Shown here: piece after piece, positions 18,090 to 27,265 of the stretch
Position numbering within the stretch: the first letter of the stretch is position 1
Layout of the letters: every line of letters begins with the position of its first letter
Assembly (NCBI RefSeq): GCF_003391055.1
Contig: NZ_QUAJ01000008.1
Location: 1 to 64,000 of the forward strand
Reading direction: 5' to 3'
Length of the DNA: 64,000 bases
From: Psychrilyobacter piezotolerans
Lineage (GTDB): Bacteria > Fusobacteriota > Fusobacteriia > Fusobacteriales > Fusobacteriaceae
Notes under the pieces: model-generated
The model's database searches: none
What the model saw: the letters and a program-made list of their open reading frames with translations, nothing else
Told to the model about the DNA's origin: nothing
Translations under genes and position numbers: made by a program

Positions 18090-18130
18090 ATCTAACCTCT
18101 CTCGGCTGTCGCCACTTTATATTTTACCTT

Positions 18131-20428
18131 TTAAAATTCTGCATTCACTATCCCCATAAGTACTTTTTCCGGAGTGATAGGTAATGTCCTTATCCTTACC
18201 CCTGTAGCATTTGCTACTGCATCTGCAATGGCAGGAGCAGAAGTGTTTATAACTACCTCTCCTATGGATTTAGCACCAAATGGGCCTGTAGGTTCAAAAC
18301 TAGGTTTGAATTCTACCCTTATGTCTCCCACATCGCATCTGGATGGTATCTTATACTGCATAAATGTATCGGAGATCATCTTCCCTTTTGCGTCATACTT
18401 TATATCTTCAAACAATGCCAGCCCTATCCCCTGGGCTACTCCTCCCTCAACCTGGATTCTTGCCAGATTTGGATTTATCACTGTACCACAGTCAACTACA
18501 GCTACATAGTCTACCATTTCCACCTTACCGGTTTCCAAATCTACTTCGACTTCAGCAAACCCGGCTATAAATGGCGGTGGAGAAGTGTATCCCCCCCAGG
18601 TACCGGTAGTCATAATCTGATTCTGACCTTTATATGACACCAGTTTATATGCTATCTCATCCAAAGAGATCTCTTTTCCGTCTTTTAATAACAGTGATTC
18701 CCCGTTAAATTCGATGTCTTCCTCTGGTACATTTAAGATCTTAGAGGCCCCCTCAACTATCTTTTCCACCATGAGATTAGCGGCCTTTATAACTGCATTC
18801 CCTGTAACATAGGTTCCGCTGGATGCATAGGCACCCGGATCATATGGATTTACATCTGTATCTGTACTATTTACTATTATCTTAGATACAGGTACACCTA
18901 ATATCTCTGCTGCCATCTGGGCTACTACTGTGTCACATCCCTGCCCCATATCACTGACTCCTACTAATAACGTGTAGAACCCGTCATCATTTAATTTTAA
19001 TGTGGCAGATGCCGTATCTATTCCATGGATTCCAGATCCCTGCATAGTTACAGCCATCCCGATACCCCTGGCTTTTGTAGGTGATATCTTCTGCATAGGA
19101 TATTTTTTATCCCATCCGATCATCTCCTTCCCCCGGGTAATGCACTCATCTAAAGTACTGCTGGCCAGCTCGATAGACTTCTCTCCCACAAAACTGTTCA
19201 GAGTAGGATTTATCTCTCCCTGCTTTACCAAATTTTTCTCCCGTATCAGGCTGGGATCCATATCCAGTTTTTTAGCCAATTCATTTACCGCTGATTCCAA
19301 TGCAAAGGTACCCTGTGTGGCACCGTATCCCCTGAAAGCTCCTGCTGTAGTCATATTGGTATAAACTACCTCCCCGTAAAACCTACGGGCCTTGGCTCTG
19401 TACATAGGCAGGGTTTTTTGTCCTACAACACTGAATACAGTCCATGCATGTTCCCCGTAAGCGCCTGTATTGGACAGCCCGTGGATGTCTACGGCATTTA
19501 TAATTCCATCTTTTGTAGCTCCTAATCTTACAGTCAATTTCATCTCGTGTCTGGTAGTGGTGCAGGTATGGGTTTCCTTTCTGTTATATGCTAACTTTGC
19601 AGGTTTCCCGGTTACTTTGGTTATAAGTGCAGGATAGATCTCCATTGGAGCAGTTTGTTTACCGCCAAATCCCCCTCCTACACGGGGTTTTATAACTTTT
19701 ATCTTACTTCTGGGGATATCTAATATCTTGGATACATGTCTCCTCACATGAAATGGTATCTGGGTAGAACTGATGATATTCATCCTGTCCTGGAAGTCCA
19801 TATAGGTAACTGCTATATAATTTTCCATCATCCCGTGGATCTGTGACTGTGTATGATAGCTGTGTTCTATCACTACATCTGAATTTGCCAGTTCTTCCTC
19901 TACATCTCCTTCCACAAGGAGATCCTGGGCAGCTATATTTCTCATATGTTCATTCCCGTAGTTAAAGCTTGTATATGGTTTTTCAGTATGTATTATAGTT
20001 TTATGATCTATGGCTTTTTCAAAATCTAAGATTGGTTCTAATATTTCATAGTCTACCTTTATCAGTTTCATGGCCTTTAATACAGATTCCTCATCTTTTC
20101 CTGCAACTATCGCTACCTCATCTCCTACATATCTTACAAACTCCCCCAATATTCTCCTGTCATGGGGAGACGGTTCGGGAAAAGACTGTCCTGCTAAAGT
20201 GAACCTTTTATCAGTTACATCTTTATAGGTCAATATACACTCTATCCCCTCGATCTTAGAAGCTATAGTTGTATCTATATTTTTTATCCTGGCAAAAGCA
20301 TGGGGACTACGAAGTAATTTTACAGTGAGATAGTTATGTCCTAATGCTATATCTTCAGTATATGAGGATGCTCCCTTAATAAGCCCCATCCCATCTATCT
20401 TTTTTATTCCTTCACCAACATAGTTCAT
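18131..20428 (-). CDS. xdhA: Xanthine dehydrogenase, molybdenum-binding subunit
   Basis: 765 residues of the molybdopterin hydroxylase large subunit. Visible blocks are the N-terminal a/b hammerhead (DMxxG-like KIDGMGLIKG, then SYTEDI), the cofactor-binding GGGFGGKQ (about 251-258), AFRGYGATQ (about 363-371), the GSGIHG and GQG motifs (about 475 and 505) and the C-terminal GAKSIGEVVINTSAPAIADA with the catalytic Glu. Converts hypoxanthine or xanthine to xanthine or uric acid by family. Start is TAATG-coupled to the 2Fe-2S subunit. Substrate could be another purine or aldehyde, but the permease and riboswitch point to purines. Confidence 0.9.
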   Translation of the reverse strand: MNYVGEGIKKIDGMGLIKGASSYTEDIALGHNYLTVKLLRSPHAFARIKNIDTTIASKIEGIECILTYKDVTDKRFTLAGQSFPEPSPHDRRILGEFVRYVGDEVAIVAGKDEESVLKAMKLIKVDYEILEPILDFEKAIDHKTIIHTEKPYTSFNYGNEHMRNIAAQDLLVEGDVEEELANSDVVIEHSYHTQSQIHGMMENYIAVTYMDFQDRMNIISSTQIPFHVRRHVSKILDIPRSKIKVIKPRVGGGFGGKQTAPMEIYPALITKVTGKPAKLAYNRKETHTCTTTRHEMKLTVRLGATKDGIINAVDIHGLSNTGAYGEHAWTVFSVVGQKTLPMYRAKARRFYGEVVYTNMTTAGAFRGYGATQGTFALESAVNELAKKLDMDPSLIREKNLVKQGEINPTLNSFVGEKSIELASSTLDECITRGKEMIGWDKKYPMQKISPTKARGIGMAVTMQGSGIHGIDTASATLKLNDDGFYTLLVGVSDMGQGCDTVVAQMAAEILGVPVSKIIVNSTDTDVNPYDPGAYASSGTYVTGNAVIKAANLMVEKIVEGASKILNVPEEDIEFNGESLLLKDGKEISLDEIAYKLVSYKGQNQIMTTGTWGGYTSPPPFIAGFAEVEVDLETGKVEMVDYVAVVDCGTVINPNLARIQVEGGVAQGIGLALFEDIKYDAKGKMISDTFMQYKIPSRCDVGDIRVEFKPSFEPTGPFGAKSIGEVVINTSAPAIADAVANATGVRIRTLPITPEKVLMGIVNAEF

Positions 20429-20877
20429 TATTTTACCTCCATATATTTTTTAACTGCTCTAAGCTGTCCCATATACCCGGTACATCTGCAGAGATTTCCA
20501 GTTAAATAATGCTTTATCTCATCTATTGTAGGAGATTCCAGTTCCCTCTTCATGGCTATTACAGTAAGGGTAAACCCGGGAGAACAATACCCGCATTGAT
20601 CTGCTCCCTCACCGGTTAAAACTTCGGCAAACTTTGCTACTTCCACACTTTCTCCCTCTAAGGTAGTAATATCTTTTCCAATTCCCCTCACAGCCAGCGT
20701 TGAACAGGAAAGGGTAGGTTTACCATCCAGTAATACTGTGCACAGCCCGCAGGAACCGGTTTCACACCCCTTTCTAACATTTAGAAATCCCAGTTTTTTT
20801 AGAGCTGACTGCAGATATTCGCCCTCTTTTATCGTTACCTCTTTATTAATCCCGTTTATTTTTAATTTAATTTCCAT
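20428..20877 (-). CDS. xdhC: Xanthine dehydrogenase, 2Fe-2S subunit
   Basis: 149 residues with two 2Fe-2S clusters. The plant-type ferredoxin cluster uses CETGSCGLCTVL (about 38-49) and a later Cys in SCST; the second uses CGYCSPG and CRCTGY (about 96 and 130). Passes electrons from the Mo centre to the FAD subunit. The stop and the xdhA start share a base (TAATG). The gap to the FAD subunit gene upstream is 104 bases. Confidence 0.92.
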   Translation of the reverse strand: MEIKLKINGINKEVTIKEGEYLQSALKKLGFLNVRKGCETGSCGLCTVLLDGKPTLSCSTLAVRGIGKDITTLEGESVEVAKFAEVLTGEGADQCGYCSPGFTLTVIAMKRELESPTIDEIKHYLTGNLCRCTGYMGQLRAVKKYMEVK

Positions 20878-20981
20878 TAAAATTCATCTCCTTTTTTTGA
20901 TACAGATCACACTTATTTTAGAATCTAAGTCTTCACCGATAAAAATCCTTTAACTTAGAGTTTTCAAATCTTACTCTTTCT

Positions 20982-21761
20982 TTATTTACTTTCTAGCTCC
21001 TCGAGACATCTTCTGATCAAAACTTTTGCTATCATCTCTCTGTATTCTCCGCTGGCTCTCATATTCTTTCCAAACTTCATCTCATTTACCACGGCTTCGA
21101 TCTTTTCATCGATTTTATTATTCACTTCCTCATTACTAATTGTTTTTACCACTGCTCTTCCGGGTCTGGCTCCTACAGCTACCCTGTATTCCCCGTCCAG
21201 GTCAGATACAGCACAGTTTAAGACAGCATAGTCGCTCTTTGAATTTCTCATAGTTTTAAAAGCTGCCCTTTTCCCATCCTTTTTAATTATAATCCTTACC
21301 AGGATGTCTCTGGGGATCTTTTCCTCAGCCAGATATTCATCCAAGGATATTATTCCACCCTTATATAATTCTACCTGGGTATTAAGTGACAGCAGCGCCG
21401 TTATAAAGTCTGAAAACCCATATTTAGAAGCTACTGTAGCTCCTGCTGTAATGACAGATCTTAACTGGATACCCACTATCTCCTCCACTGATTTTGCTAT
21501 GATGCCGTCAAAATTTTCTCTCAACAGTTTATTTGTTTCAACACTCCTGAAAGTCGTCATAGGGCCTATCTCTATATTGTTTTCGTCTTCCCTGATATAA
21601 TCCAGGTCCAGATCGGACAGATCTATTCCAATATTGATGTTTTTATTTCCCAGTTTCAAAAACCCTGTCCCTCCTAAGATCACGTTATTTCTATTTTTAA
21701 CTAAAGTTTCATATCCTTCCTCTATGGACTGGGCCATTAAATGCTGTTTTATTGTAAACAT
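20982..21761 (-). CDS. xdhB: Xanthine dehydrogenase, FAD-binding subunit
   Basis: 259 residues of the CO dehydrogenase/XDH flavoprotein family. FAD-binding marks are NVILGGTGFL (about 25-34) and the TAGATVASKYGFSD loop (about 104-117, the counterpart of the family GGNIANASPA-type loop); the C-terminal domain has RASGEYR. A little shorter than E. coli XdhB (292). Delivers electrons to NAD+ or another acceptor. Downstream of the permease by about 100 bases in the same orientation. Confidence 0.88.
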   Translation of the reverse strand: MFTIKQHLMAQSIEEGYETLVKNRNNVILGGTGFLKLGNKNINIGIDLSDLDLDYIREDENNIEIGPMTTFRSVETNKLLRENFDGIIAKSVEEIVGIQLRSVITAGATVASKYGFSDFITALLSLNTQVELYKGGIISLDEYLAEEKIPRDILVRIIIKKDGKRAAFKTMRNSKSDYAVLNCAVSDLDGEYRVAVGARPGRAVVKTISNEEVNNKIDEKIEAVVNEMKFGKNMRASGEYREMIAKVLIRRCLEELESK

Positions 21762-21865
21762 AGTTTCCTCCTGTAATGATATTTTATTAGTTATTCCTAT
21801 TAATTAAATTATTTCCTTTAAAAAAACCCACCCTTTCTCTATACGAAAAAAGGCAGGTAGATATA

Positions 21866-23200
21866 TTAAGCTTGATTTAATTTACTTTCTCTAACAGTTT
21901 CTTTCTGCTTTATCTCTTTAGGCAGGATCACATTTAATATAACTGCTATTCCCGCTGATACAACTATTCCAGATCCTCCAAAGATTAATTTAAATGATTC
22001 AGGCAAATAAGTTAATGCTTCTGGAACACTTCCCATTCCAAACCCTACTCCCAAGGCCACAGCTACTATAACTGCATTCCTGCCTACTAATTTTTCTTTT
22101 GTGATCAGGTTTATCCCACTGATAGCTATCATTGCAAACAACATAACCAAACTTCCACCTATAACACTGGCAGGTATTACAGATATTAACGCTCCTATTT
22201 TCGGAATAAATGCTCCCACTATCAGGAACATAGCCCCTGTTCCTACAACAAATCTACTCATAACTCCTGTCATGGCTACTATTCCTGTATTCTGACTGAA
22301 TGAAGTAGTAGGTAAGATACTGAAAGAAGCTGCTATAACTCCTCCAAAACCATCGGCTAAAATTCCTCCGGATAACTCCTTGTCTGTTACTTCCCTGTTG
22401 GCTCCACCCATTGTTACTCCTGACATGTCTCCTACCGTTTCCACAGCTGACACTACATACATGAGCATCATTGCTAATATAGCATCCAGATGAAATTCCA
22501 GTCCATATGTAAATGGTCTAGGTACTACAAAGTAACTGGCCTGGCTTACAGCTCCGAAATCGATCTTCCCCATAAATCCTGCTATTATTATTCCTGCTGC
22601 TGTTCCAACTGCTATTGCTGCTGTTCTCCAAATACCCTTTGCAAACTGGTTAAAGATAATAACAACTATAAGTACTATCCCGCCTAATAGCAAATTTGAC
22701 AGTGATCCAAAATCTTTTGCTCCAAATCCACCAGCTAAGTTTTTTATCCCAACCGGTAATAGTGACAACCCTATAGATAAAACTACCACACCTGTTACGA
22801 TTGGCGGGAAAAACTTTCTTACTTTTCTCATGAATAATCCGATAAATGCTTCGAATAATCCCCCTACCAGGGCTGCCCCTAACACACCTTCAAATCCATA
22901 TTTCAATCCGATTGAGATAGCTACAGGTACAAATGCAAAACTTGTCCCCACAACAACCGGTAATCTGGCTCCAATAGGCCCTATTCTGTATGCCTGAATC
23001 AATGTATTTACTCCCGATACAAACATAGTACACTGGATTAAAAATGTCAATTTATCACTTGGAATTCCTATAACTCCTCCAACTATTAATATCGGTGCCA
23101 GGTTGCTCACAAACATAGCTAATATATGCTGTAATCCTAATGGTATAGCTTCCTTAAGTACTGGTACTCCATCTAAATCATATGGTGATCTATTTTTCAT
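21866..23200 (-). CDS. NCS2 xanthine/uracil-type purine permease
   Basis: 444 residues, about 14 hydrophobic segments. The NCS2 signature is present (TTSFSQNTGIVAMTGV, about 285-300), and the N-terminal LGLQHILAMFVS block is typical of the xanthine/uric acid branch (PbuX/UacT-like). Imports purine for the xanthine dehydrogenase encoded next. A longer frame runs up to 23275 but lies inside the riboswitch terminator; ATG 23200 has a perfect AGGAGG and begins the family N-terminus. Expression is governed by the purine riboswitch upstream. Confidence 0.9.
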   Translation of the reverse strand: MKNRSPYDLDGVPVLKEAIPLGLQHILAMFVSNLAPILIVGGVIGIPSDKLTFLIQCTMFVSGVNTLIQAYRIGPIGARLPVVVGTSFAFVPVAISIGLKYGFEGVLGAALVGGLFEAFIGLFMRKVRKFFPPIVTGVVVLSIGLSLLPVGIKNLAGGFGAKDFGSLSNLLLGGIVLIVVIIFNQFAKGIWRTAAIAVGTAAGIIIAGFMGKIDFGAVSQASYFVVPRPFTYGLEFHLDAILAMMLMYVVSAVETVGDMSGVTMGGANREVTDKELSGGILADGFGGVIAASFSILPTTSFSQNTGIVAMTGVMSRFVVGTGAMFLIVGAFIPKIGALISVIPASVIGGSLVMLFAMIAISGINLITKEKLVGRNAVIVAVALGVGFGMGSVPEALTYLPESFKLIFGGSGIVVSAGIAVILNVILPKEIKQKETVRESKLNQA

Positions 23201-23250
23201 TTTTTTCCTCCTAAAGTCTTTATATAACTCTAATTGTGATTCGAGTAAAC

Positions 23251-23294
23251 AAAAAATGCCTACTCCTCCCAACAAGTGAGAAAAATAGGCATTT
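23251..23294 (-). terminator. Riboswitch expression-platform terminator
   Basis: Minus strand AAATGCCTA (23294-23286) pairs with TAGGCATTT (23262-23254) followed by a T run. The 5' part of the loop contains TCACT, which can pair with AGTGA at the 3' edge of the aptamer, so terminator and antiterminator appear mutually exclusive. Confidence 0.75.
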
Positions 23295-23352
23295 AGGTTA
23301 AAAGACTCCCCTTAATGTATTAAGATAGGGTCCACCATATACTTAATTTTTT

Positions 23353-23419
23353 CACTCATAGTAGGTCGTTTACGGTGACCTGTAGAGACGCTCCTCCTTA
23401 TTAGGAGCATATACGAGTT
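23353..23419 (-). promoter_or_regulatory. Purine riboswitch aptamer, guanine type
   Basis: On the minus strand the three-way-junction pattern is complete: P1 ACTCGTA with TATGAGT, P2 GCTCCT/AGGAGC with loop AATAAGG, J2/3 GTCTCTAC, P3 AGGTC/GACCT with loop CACCGTAAAC, then J3/1 ACTATG. The GG of loop 2 and CC of loop 3 can form the kissing contact. The base equivalent to position 74 is C, which by established knowledge selects guanine/hypoxanthine over adenine. It precedes a terminator and a purine permease, so ligand should switch the operon off. Confidence 0.9.
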
Positions 23420-23432
23420 AATTTATGTGGTT

Positions 23433-23461
23433 ATAATACGATATTTATACGACAATGTCAA
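23433..23461 (-). promoter_or_regulatory. Promoter of the purine permease/xdh operon
   Basis: Minus strand perfect TTGACA (23461-23456), 17-base spacer, TATTAT (23438-23433). Transcription would begin just before the riboswitch aptamer. Confidence 0.75.
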
Positions 23462-23470
23462 GATAATAAT

Positions 23471-23504
23471 AAAAAAGCAATTAAATTCATTAAAATTTAA
23501 TTGC
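23471..23504 (-). terminator. Terminator of the HNH/ATPase transcript
   Basis: GCAATTAAAT (23477-23486) and ATTTAATTGC (23495-23504) form a 10-bp stem followed on the minus strand by TTTTTT. Confidence 0.7.
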
Positions 23505-23554
23505 CTTCTTGGATGTAACGTCACACTCCTTTTTTTATTATTTAAACATAAGTA

Positions 23555-23787
23555 GAACAATGGCTCCTACTAAGGTTGTAGAAGGGACTTCACAAAACCA
23601 TAATAAATATACTTGAAATATAAATCTTTTTTAGGTTGATTTTATATCCTTATAAAAGATTTTAATTAATATTGTGGGGGTTCAAGTGTAGAAGTATGAC
23701 CAACGCTTATCTCCTATTAAAGAACAATAGCTATTAGAGGCTTCAGGTAGTGTAGAAGGGACTGCATAAAGCCGTAATAGATATAGC
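23555..23787 (+). repeat. Pair of imperfect direct repeats in the island's flank
   Basis: GAACAAT-GGCT (23555 on) leading to GTAGAAGGGACT, then CCATAATAAATATA (ending 23611), recurs at 23722-23787 with GTAGAAGGGACT and CCGTAATAGATATA. A fragment, GTGTAGAAG, lies between at 23687. The rest of the 23507-23861 gap is AT-rich and shows no gene. Origin unknown; could mark an old insertion. Confidence 0.5.
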
Positions 23788-23861
23788 CTTTTATTTATAT
23801 ATATAAAGTAATTATATAATATCAAATACAATATGCTCATGTCTAAATTAATAACCAATCT

Positions 23862-25208
23862 TTAAATATCTATTCCAAATTCATCTAAAATATCTTTGGT
23901 TAATTTTCCTAAAGGTTCTCCTTCTTCTATTCTATGTTTATAAGGTTCTTTTACTATTTCCTTGAATGATCTTATTACCTCATTTCTTTCCTCAGACGTC
24001 AATTCAGAGAAAATATTATCTCCCAAATTTTCTATATATTTATTAGGGCTTTTTTCAATATTTTCAAGCATATTCCTTATATAGGCATTATGAGAAGTTT
24101 TATATACTTTATCTAAACCAAACATTTTAATTGTATCTATAACATTATCATGATTTTTAAACCTTATATTAAACTCTATATCAGTTCCTAAAATATTTTC
24201 TATTAAAGTTTCTGAAGTTTCAAATTTCACTCCTTTGTCATCAAAACTATTTTTATAAGGATTAATTATCTTATCATAAGTATCTTTACTTCCTTTAAAC
24301 CTGCTATTACATATCTGACAGCTAGGTATAAAATTATAAAGAGAAAGAGCTAAATATGGATATAGTGATTTAGGGTAAAAATGGTCTAAATCTGCTGTTG
24401 TTCTATCACCCTTTTCATTTATATAATTAGTTATATAATTTCGTTGACAATATGGACAAACTCTTATTCCCATTTCACTTATCAAGTCATGCCTGTAATC
24501 ATCTTTTAAATTATCATAACTAAATATTTCAGATATTGAAGTTATAAAGTTGTTATCTAAAAGTTCAGTTATTATATCGGAATAATCAAAAAGTTTTTCT
24601 TTTAAACCTTTTAATTTTTCTTTAGATTCTTTTATTGGAAGCTTTAAAAAGTCGCTATCAATATCTAGTTTTTTTAGTTTTTCTTCAAAGTTTTCCTCAT
24701 TCCATTCTTCAATTTTTAAATTTAAACCTTTTTTACCCTTTAAATTTTTATTCTTATTATAAAGGATTAAAAATAGCTCCTTTTCTTTTTTCGTTTCACA
24801 ATTTTCAAAATAATACTTTTCCCAATTGAATTCTCTAGTATTCCTTCGCAAAAAAACTCTGAGAATTTTATTTATAAATTTTTCATTTATATACTTAATA
24901 GAATAATGATTTTTCCATTCTAGGTTTATAGAGCTAATTTTTTCTTTTAATTCTTTATTTGTAATAAACTCCACTATATTAGGAGCAATTTTTTTAATAT
25001 TTTTAAATGATTTGATTGGGGTATCGTCTTCTATTGAAATTTCTTTAAAATTATTCAATATTGTCAAAAGAGTTTGTTTTTGTTCTAAATCTAAACTTTT
25101 AAAGCTTTCTTCCCAATCTAAATATTCTAGATGATCTAGCCACCATTTTTTATGTTTTTTTTCTATTTCATGCCACTTTTCTTTATCGCTAGTATCCACC
25201 TTTATCAT
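23862..25208 (-). CDS. HNH endonuclease, partner of an SMC-like ATPase (Septu-like)
   Basis: 448 residues. The first 240 are lysine-rich helices of unknown role. The HNH core follows: zinc-type CPYC at 251-254, TADLDHFYPK at 271-280 with His276 as the likely general base, and NFIPSCQICNSRFK at 292-305 with the second CxxC. This arrangement resembles the TIGR02646/PtuB type of HNH nuclease. The start overlaps the ATPase stop by four bases (ATGA), so the two are translationally coupled, as ptuA-ptuB are. Inferred role: the nuclease effector of an anti-phage system. It is longer than usual PtuB, so it may be a distinct variant. Confidence 0.75.
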   Translation of the reverse strand: MIKVDTSDKEKWHEIEKKHKKWWLDHLEYLDWEESFKSLDLEQKQTLLTILNNFKEISIEDDTPIKSFKNIKKIAPNIVEFITNKELKEKISSINLEWKNHYSIKYINEKFINKILRVFLRRNTREFNWEKYYFENCETKKEKELFLILYNKNKNLKGKKGLNLKIEEWNEENFEEKLKKLDIDSDFLKLPIKESKEKLKGLKEKLFDYSDIITELLDNNFITSISEIFSYDNLKDDYRHDLISEMGIRVCPYCQRNYITNYINEKGDRTTADLDHFYPKSLYPYLALSLYNFIPSCQICNSRFKGSKDTYDKIINPYKNSFDDKGVKFETSETLIENILGTDIEFNIRFKNHDNVIDTIKMFGLDKVYKTSHNAYIRNMLENIEKSPNKYIENLGDNIFSELTSEERNEVIRSFKEIVKEPYKHRIEEGEPLGKLTKDILDEFGIDI

Positions 25209-27081
25209 TGGTTTTCTCCCTCTAAAAATTTCTTTAAATCCTTATTACTTAAGTCATACTGATTCATGAGTCTTTTGATTATATCATTATTTTTTTCTTT
25301 TTCATTATTTAGATAATCTTCCCACATCCTCTCTAACTTATTTTTTATAAGTTTTTCACCTATTGAATCAATTATATATCTAATTTTTTTTTCATCGTCT
25401 TCAGATATATGATAAAGCTTATTTTTCTTATCTTTATCAATAGTAGGTGTCAACAAACTTACTGCCTTTTTAATTTTTTCTGTAGCAAATTCGCCAAAAG
25501 TAGAGTCTACAAAAAATGTTTCTTTATATAAATCAAAGATATTAGCTCCGAAAGTATTTATTTTATTTTTTTCTACTGTTTTTCCTAATTTTAAACAAAG
25601 AATATTATTTTTTGGTAGATCACTTGCTATAAATGGAGAGTGTGAAGTAATTATTATTTGAATTTTTTTATTTGTTGTTTTCTGAATATTATTTTTTAAA
25701 TAGATTTTTGAAAAAAAGTTATTTAAAAATTTTATTACTCTTCTCTTCCATTCAGGATGAAAACTAGTATCAAGTTCGTCTATTAAAAGTAATATATTAT
25801 CCCAATTTCCATCTAAATCTATAGTATTTGTTAAATCGGATAACCTTCCCATAAATCTAAATAGTTTTAATTCTCCAGAGCTTAATTTAACAGGCCATCG
25901 AAATTTAATTAAATTTCCTAAAAAGCAATCTATATCTTCTAAGTGAATAAAATTTTCAGTTGAGATACTTAACGCCTCTTTATTTTTTATTTCATAAGAG
26001 ATACTTTTACCGTCTATATTTAATGTATTTTCCTTTATATTATCTAAATTAATTAATTTATTAAAATAATTAATTTATTAAAATAATTAATTACATCTTC
26101 TGATTTTGTTGACGAATAAAATTTAATCGAATCAGGATTATTCATTTTCTTTTCATATTCAATAACTTGATCTTTAATTTTTTTTAAAAAGTTATCTAGC
26201 CATTCAAACAAAGAATTGGTTCCCTCTTTAAAATTTTCAATTTCAATTTCATTAAAACGGTTACTATATATATCTTCTGTTACTGCTCCAATTAGTAAAC
26301 CCCAATAATTTTTTATTGTTCTTTGCCAAAAAAAATTTTCTTTTATATCGCTTGCATTATTTAAATTCCCGATAGTCATTATATATTTATCATATATTTC
26401 CATTTTTTTTTCTACAATTCTTGTATCCTCTAAATGTATTTCTTTTTCATAATTATATTCACTTATTTCTAAGTTTATTTTTTTAATAGACTCAAGAGAA
26501 GTAATATAATCATCATATGGTAACTCACGAATAAGATCTCTATAATTACTTAAAAAGTCAATTTGTTTTTTAAAATCTTCAAATGAATATTTAACAAAAG
26601 GATAATTAGTTACTCCTTCCCTTCTATTTAATAAATATCCAGATTGCAAGTTATAATAATTTGTGTAAAAATAACTATTATAATTATCTATATCATCGGA
26701 ATAATGCACTATTTTAACTTTAAAATCTCTTTTATCTGAAATTTGAATTTCCTCGCTCTTCTCTTTTACTATTCCTTTAGAGTCTATAAGTTTTATTTTT
26801 TCATTATCTTTATAAATGTAAAAATATTTATAATTAAACTCTGCTTCTCGATTATTTTTAATTGTTGATAAAATTTCTAAAAGAGTAGATTTCCCACTAC
26901 CGTTTCCACCAAAAATACCAGTTATATTAACAATATTCTCTTCGAAAAAATTTTCTAGGTGATCTCTTTCCTCTTTAGTTAAATTACCTTCATTAAATTC
27001 AAAACAATACCTAGGACTAAAATTAAATCCTTGATTTTCTATTGTTTTATATTTTTCAACCCACAAATATAATAATTCCAA
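25205..27081 (-). pseudogene. SMC/ABC-type ATPase (PtuA-like) split by a 17-bp duplication
   Basis: Two frames encode one P-loop ATPase. 27081-26053 (342 codons) has the Walker A (GGNGSGKST, 58-66) and a helical insert. 25205 to about 26074 has the ABC signature LSSGE, Walker B (LLLIDELDTSFHP) and the H-loop TSHSPF. At 26055-26088 the 17-base unit AATTTATTAAAATAATT occurs twice in tandem; the peptide INYFNKLI is encoded once in each frame, and removing one unit joins them into one 619-residue protein. An internal ATG at 25852 might yield a useless C-terminal piece. Coupled to the HNH gene. Inferred: phase-variable or freshly inactivated defence ATPase. Confidence 0.85.
26055..26088 (-). repeat. 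17-bp tandem duplication causing a frameshift
   Basis: Two exact head-to-tail copies (26055-26071 and 26072-26088). Seventeen is two modulo three, which is exactly the shift between the two halves of the ATPase gene. Confidence 0.9.
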
Positions 27082-27180
27082 ATTTTCTCCCCCTTTATTG
27101 AATAATTAGTGCAATTATAGCATTCATTAGATTTAAATTAAACTTTTTCAAATATTTTCTCTTAAATTTCTAATATATTT

Positions 27181-27210
27181 AAAAATGGATGTCATTTTTA
27201 ACATCCATTT
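27181..27210 (-). terminator. Terminator after the KAP NTPase gene
   Basis: AAATGGATGT (27183-27192) and ACATCCATTT (27201-27210) form a 10-bp stem followed on the minus strand by TTTTT. Confidence 0.7.
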
Positions 27211-27265
27211 CGCTCTTCTAATTTTAAAACTTATATTATGAACTTTCAGTTATAGAACTAATTAC

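Noticed and set aside
23576-23787. CRISPR or retron RNA near the HNH/ATPase genes
   Set aside because: Only two imperfect repeats, unequal spacing, no reverse transcriptase or cas gene.
25205-25852. Treating the C-terminal ATPase half as an independent short gene
   Set aside because: The frame stays open upstream to the 17-bp duplication and carries the ABC signature before the internal ATG, which has no good ribosome site, so it is part of one split gene.
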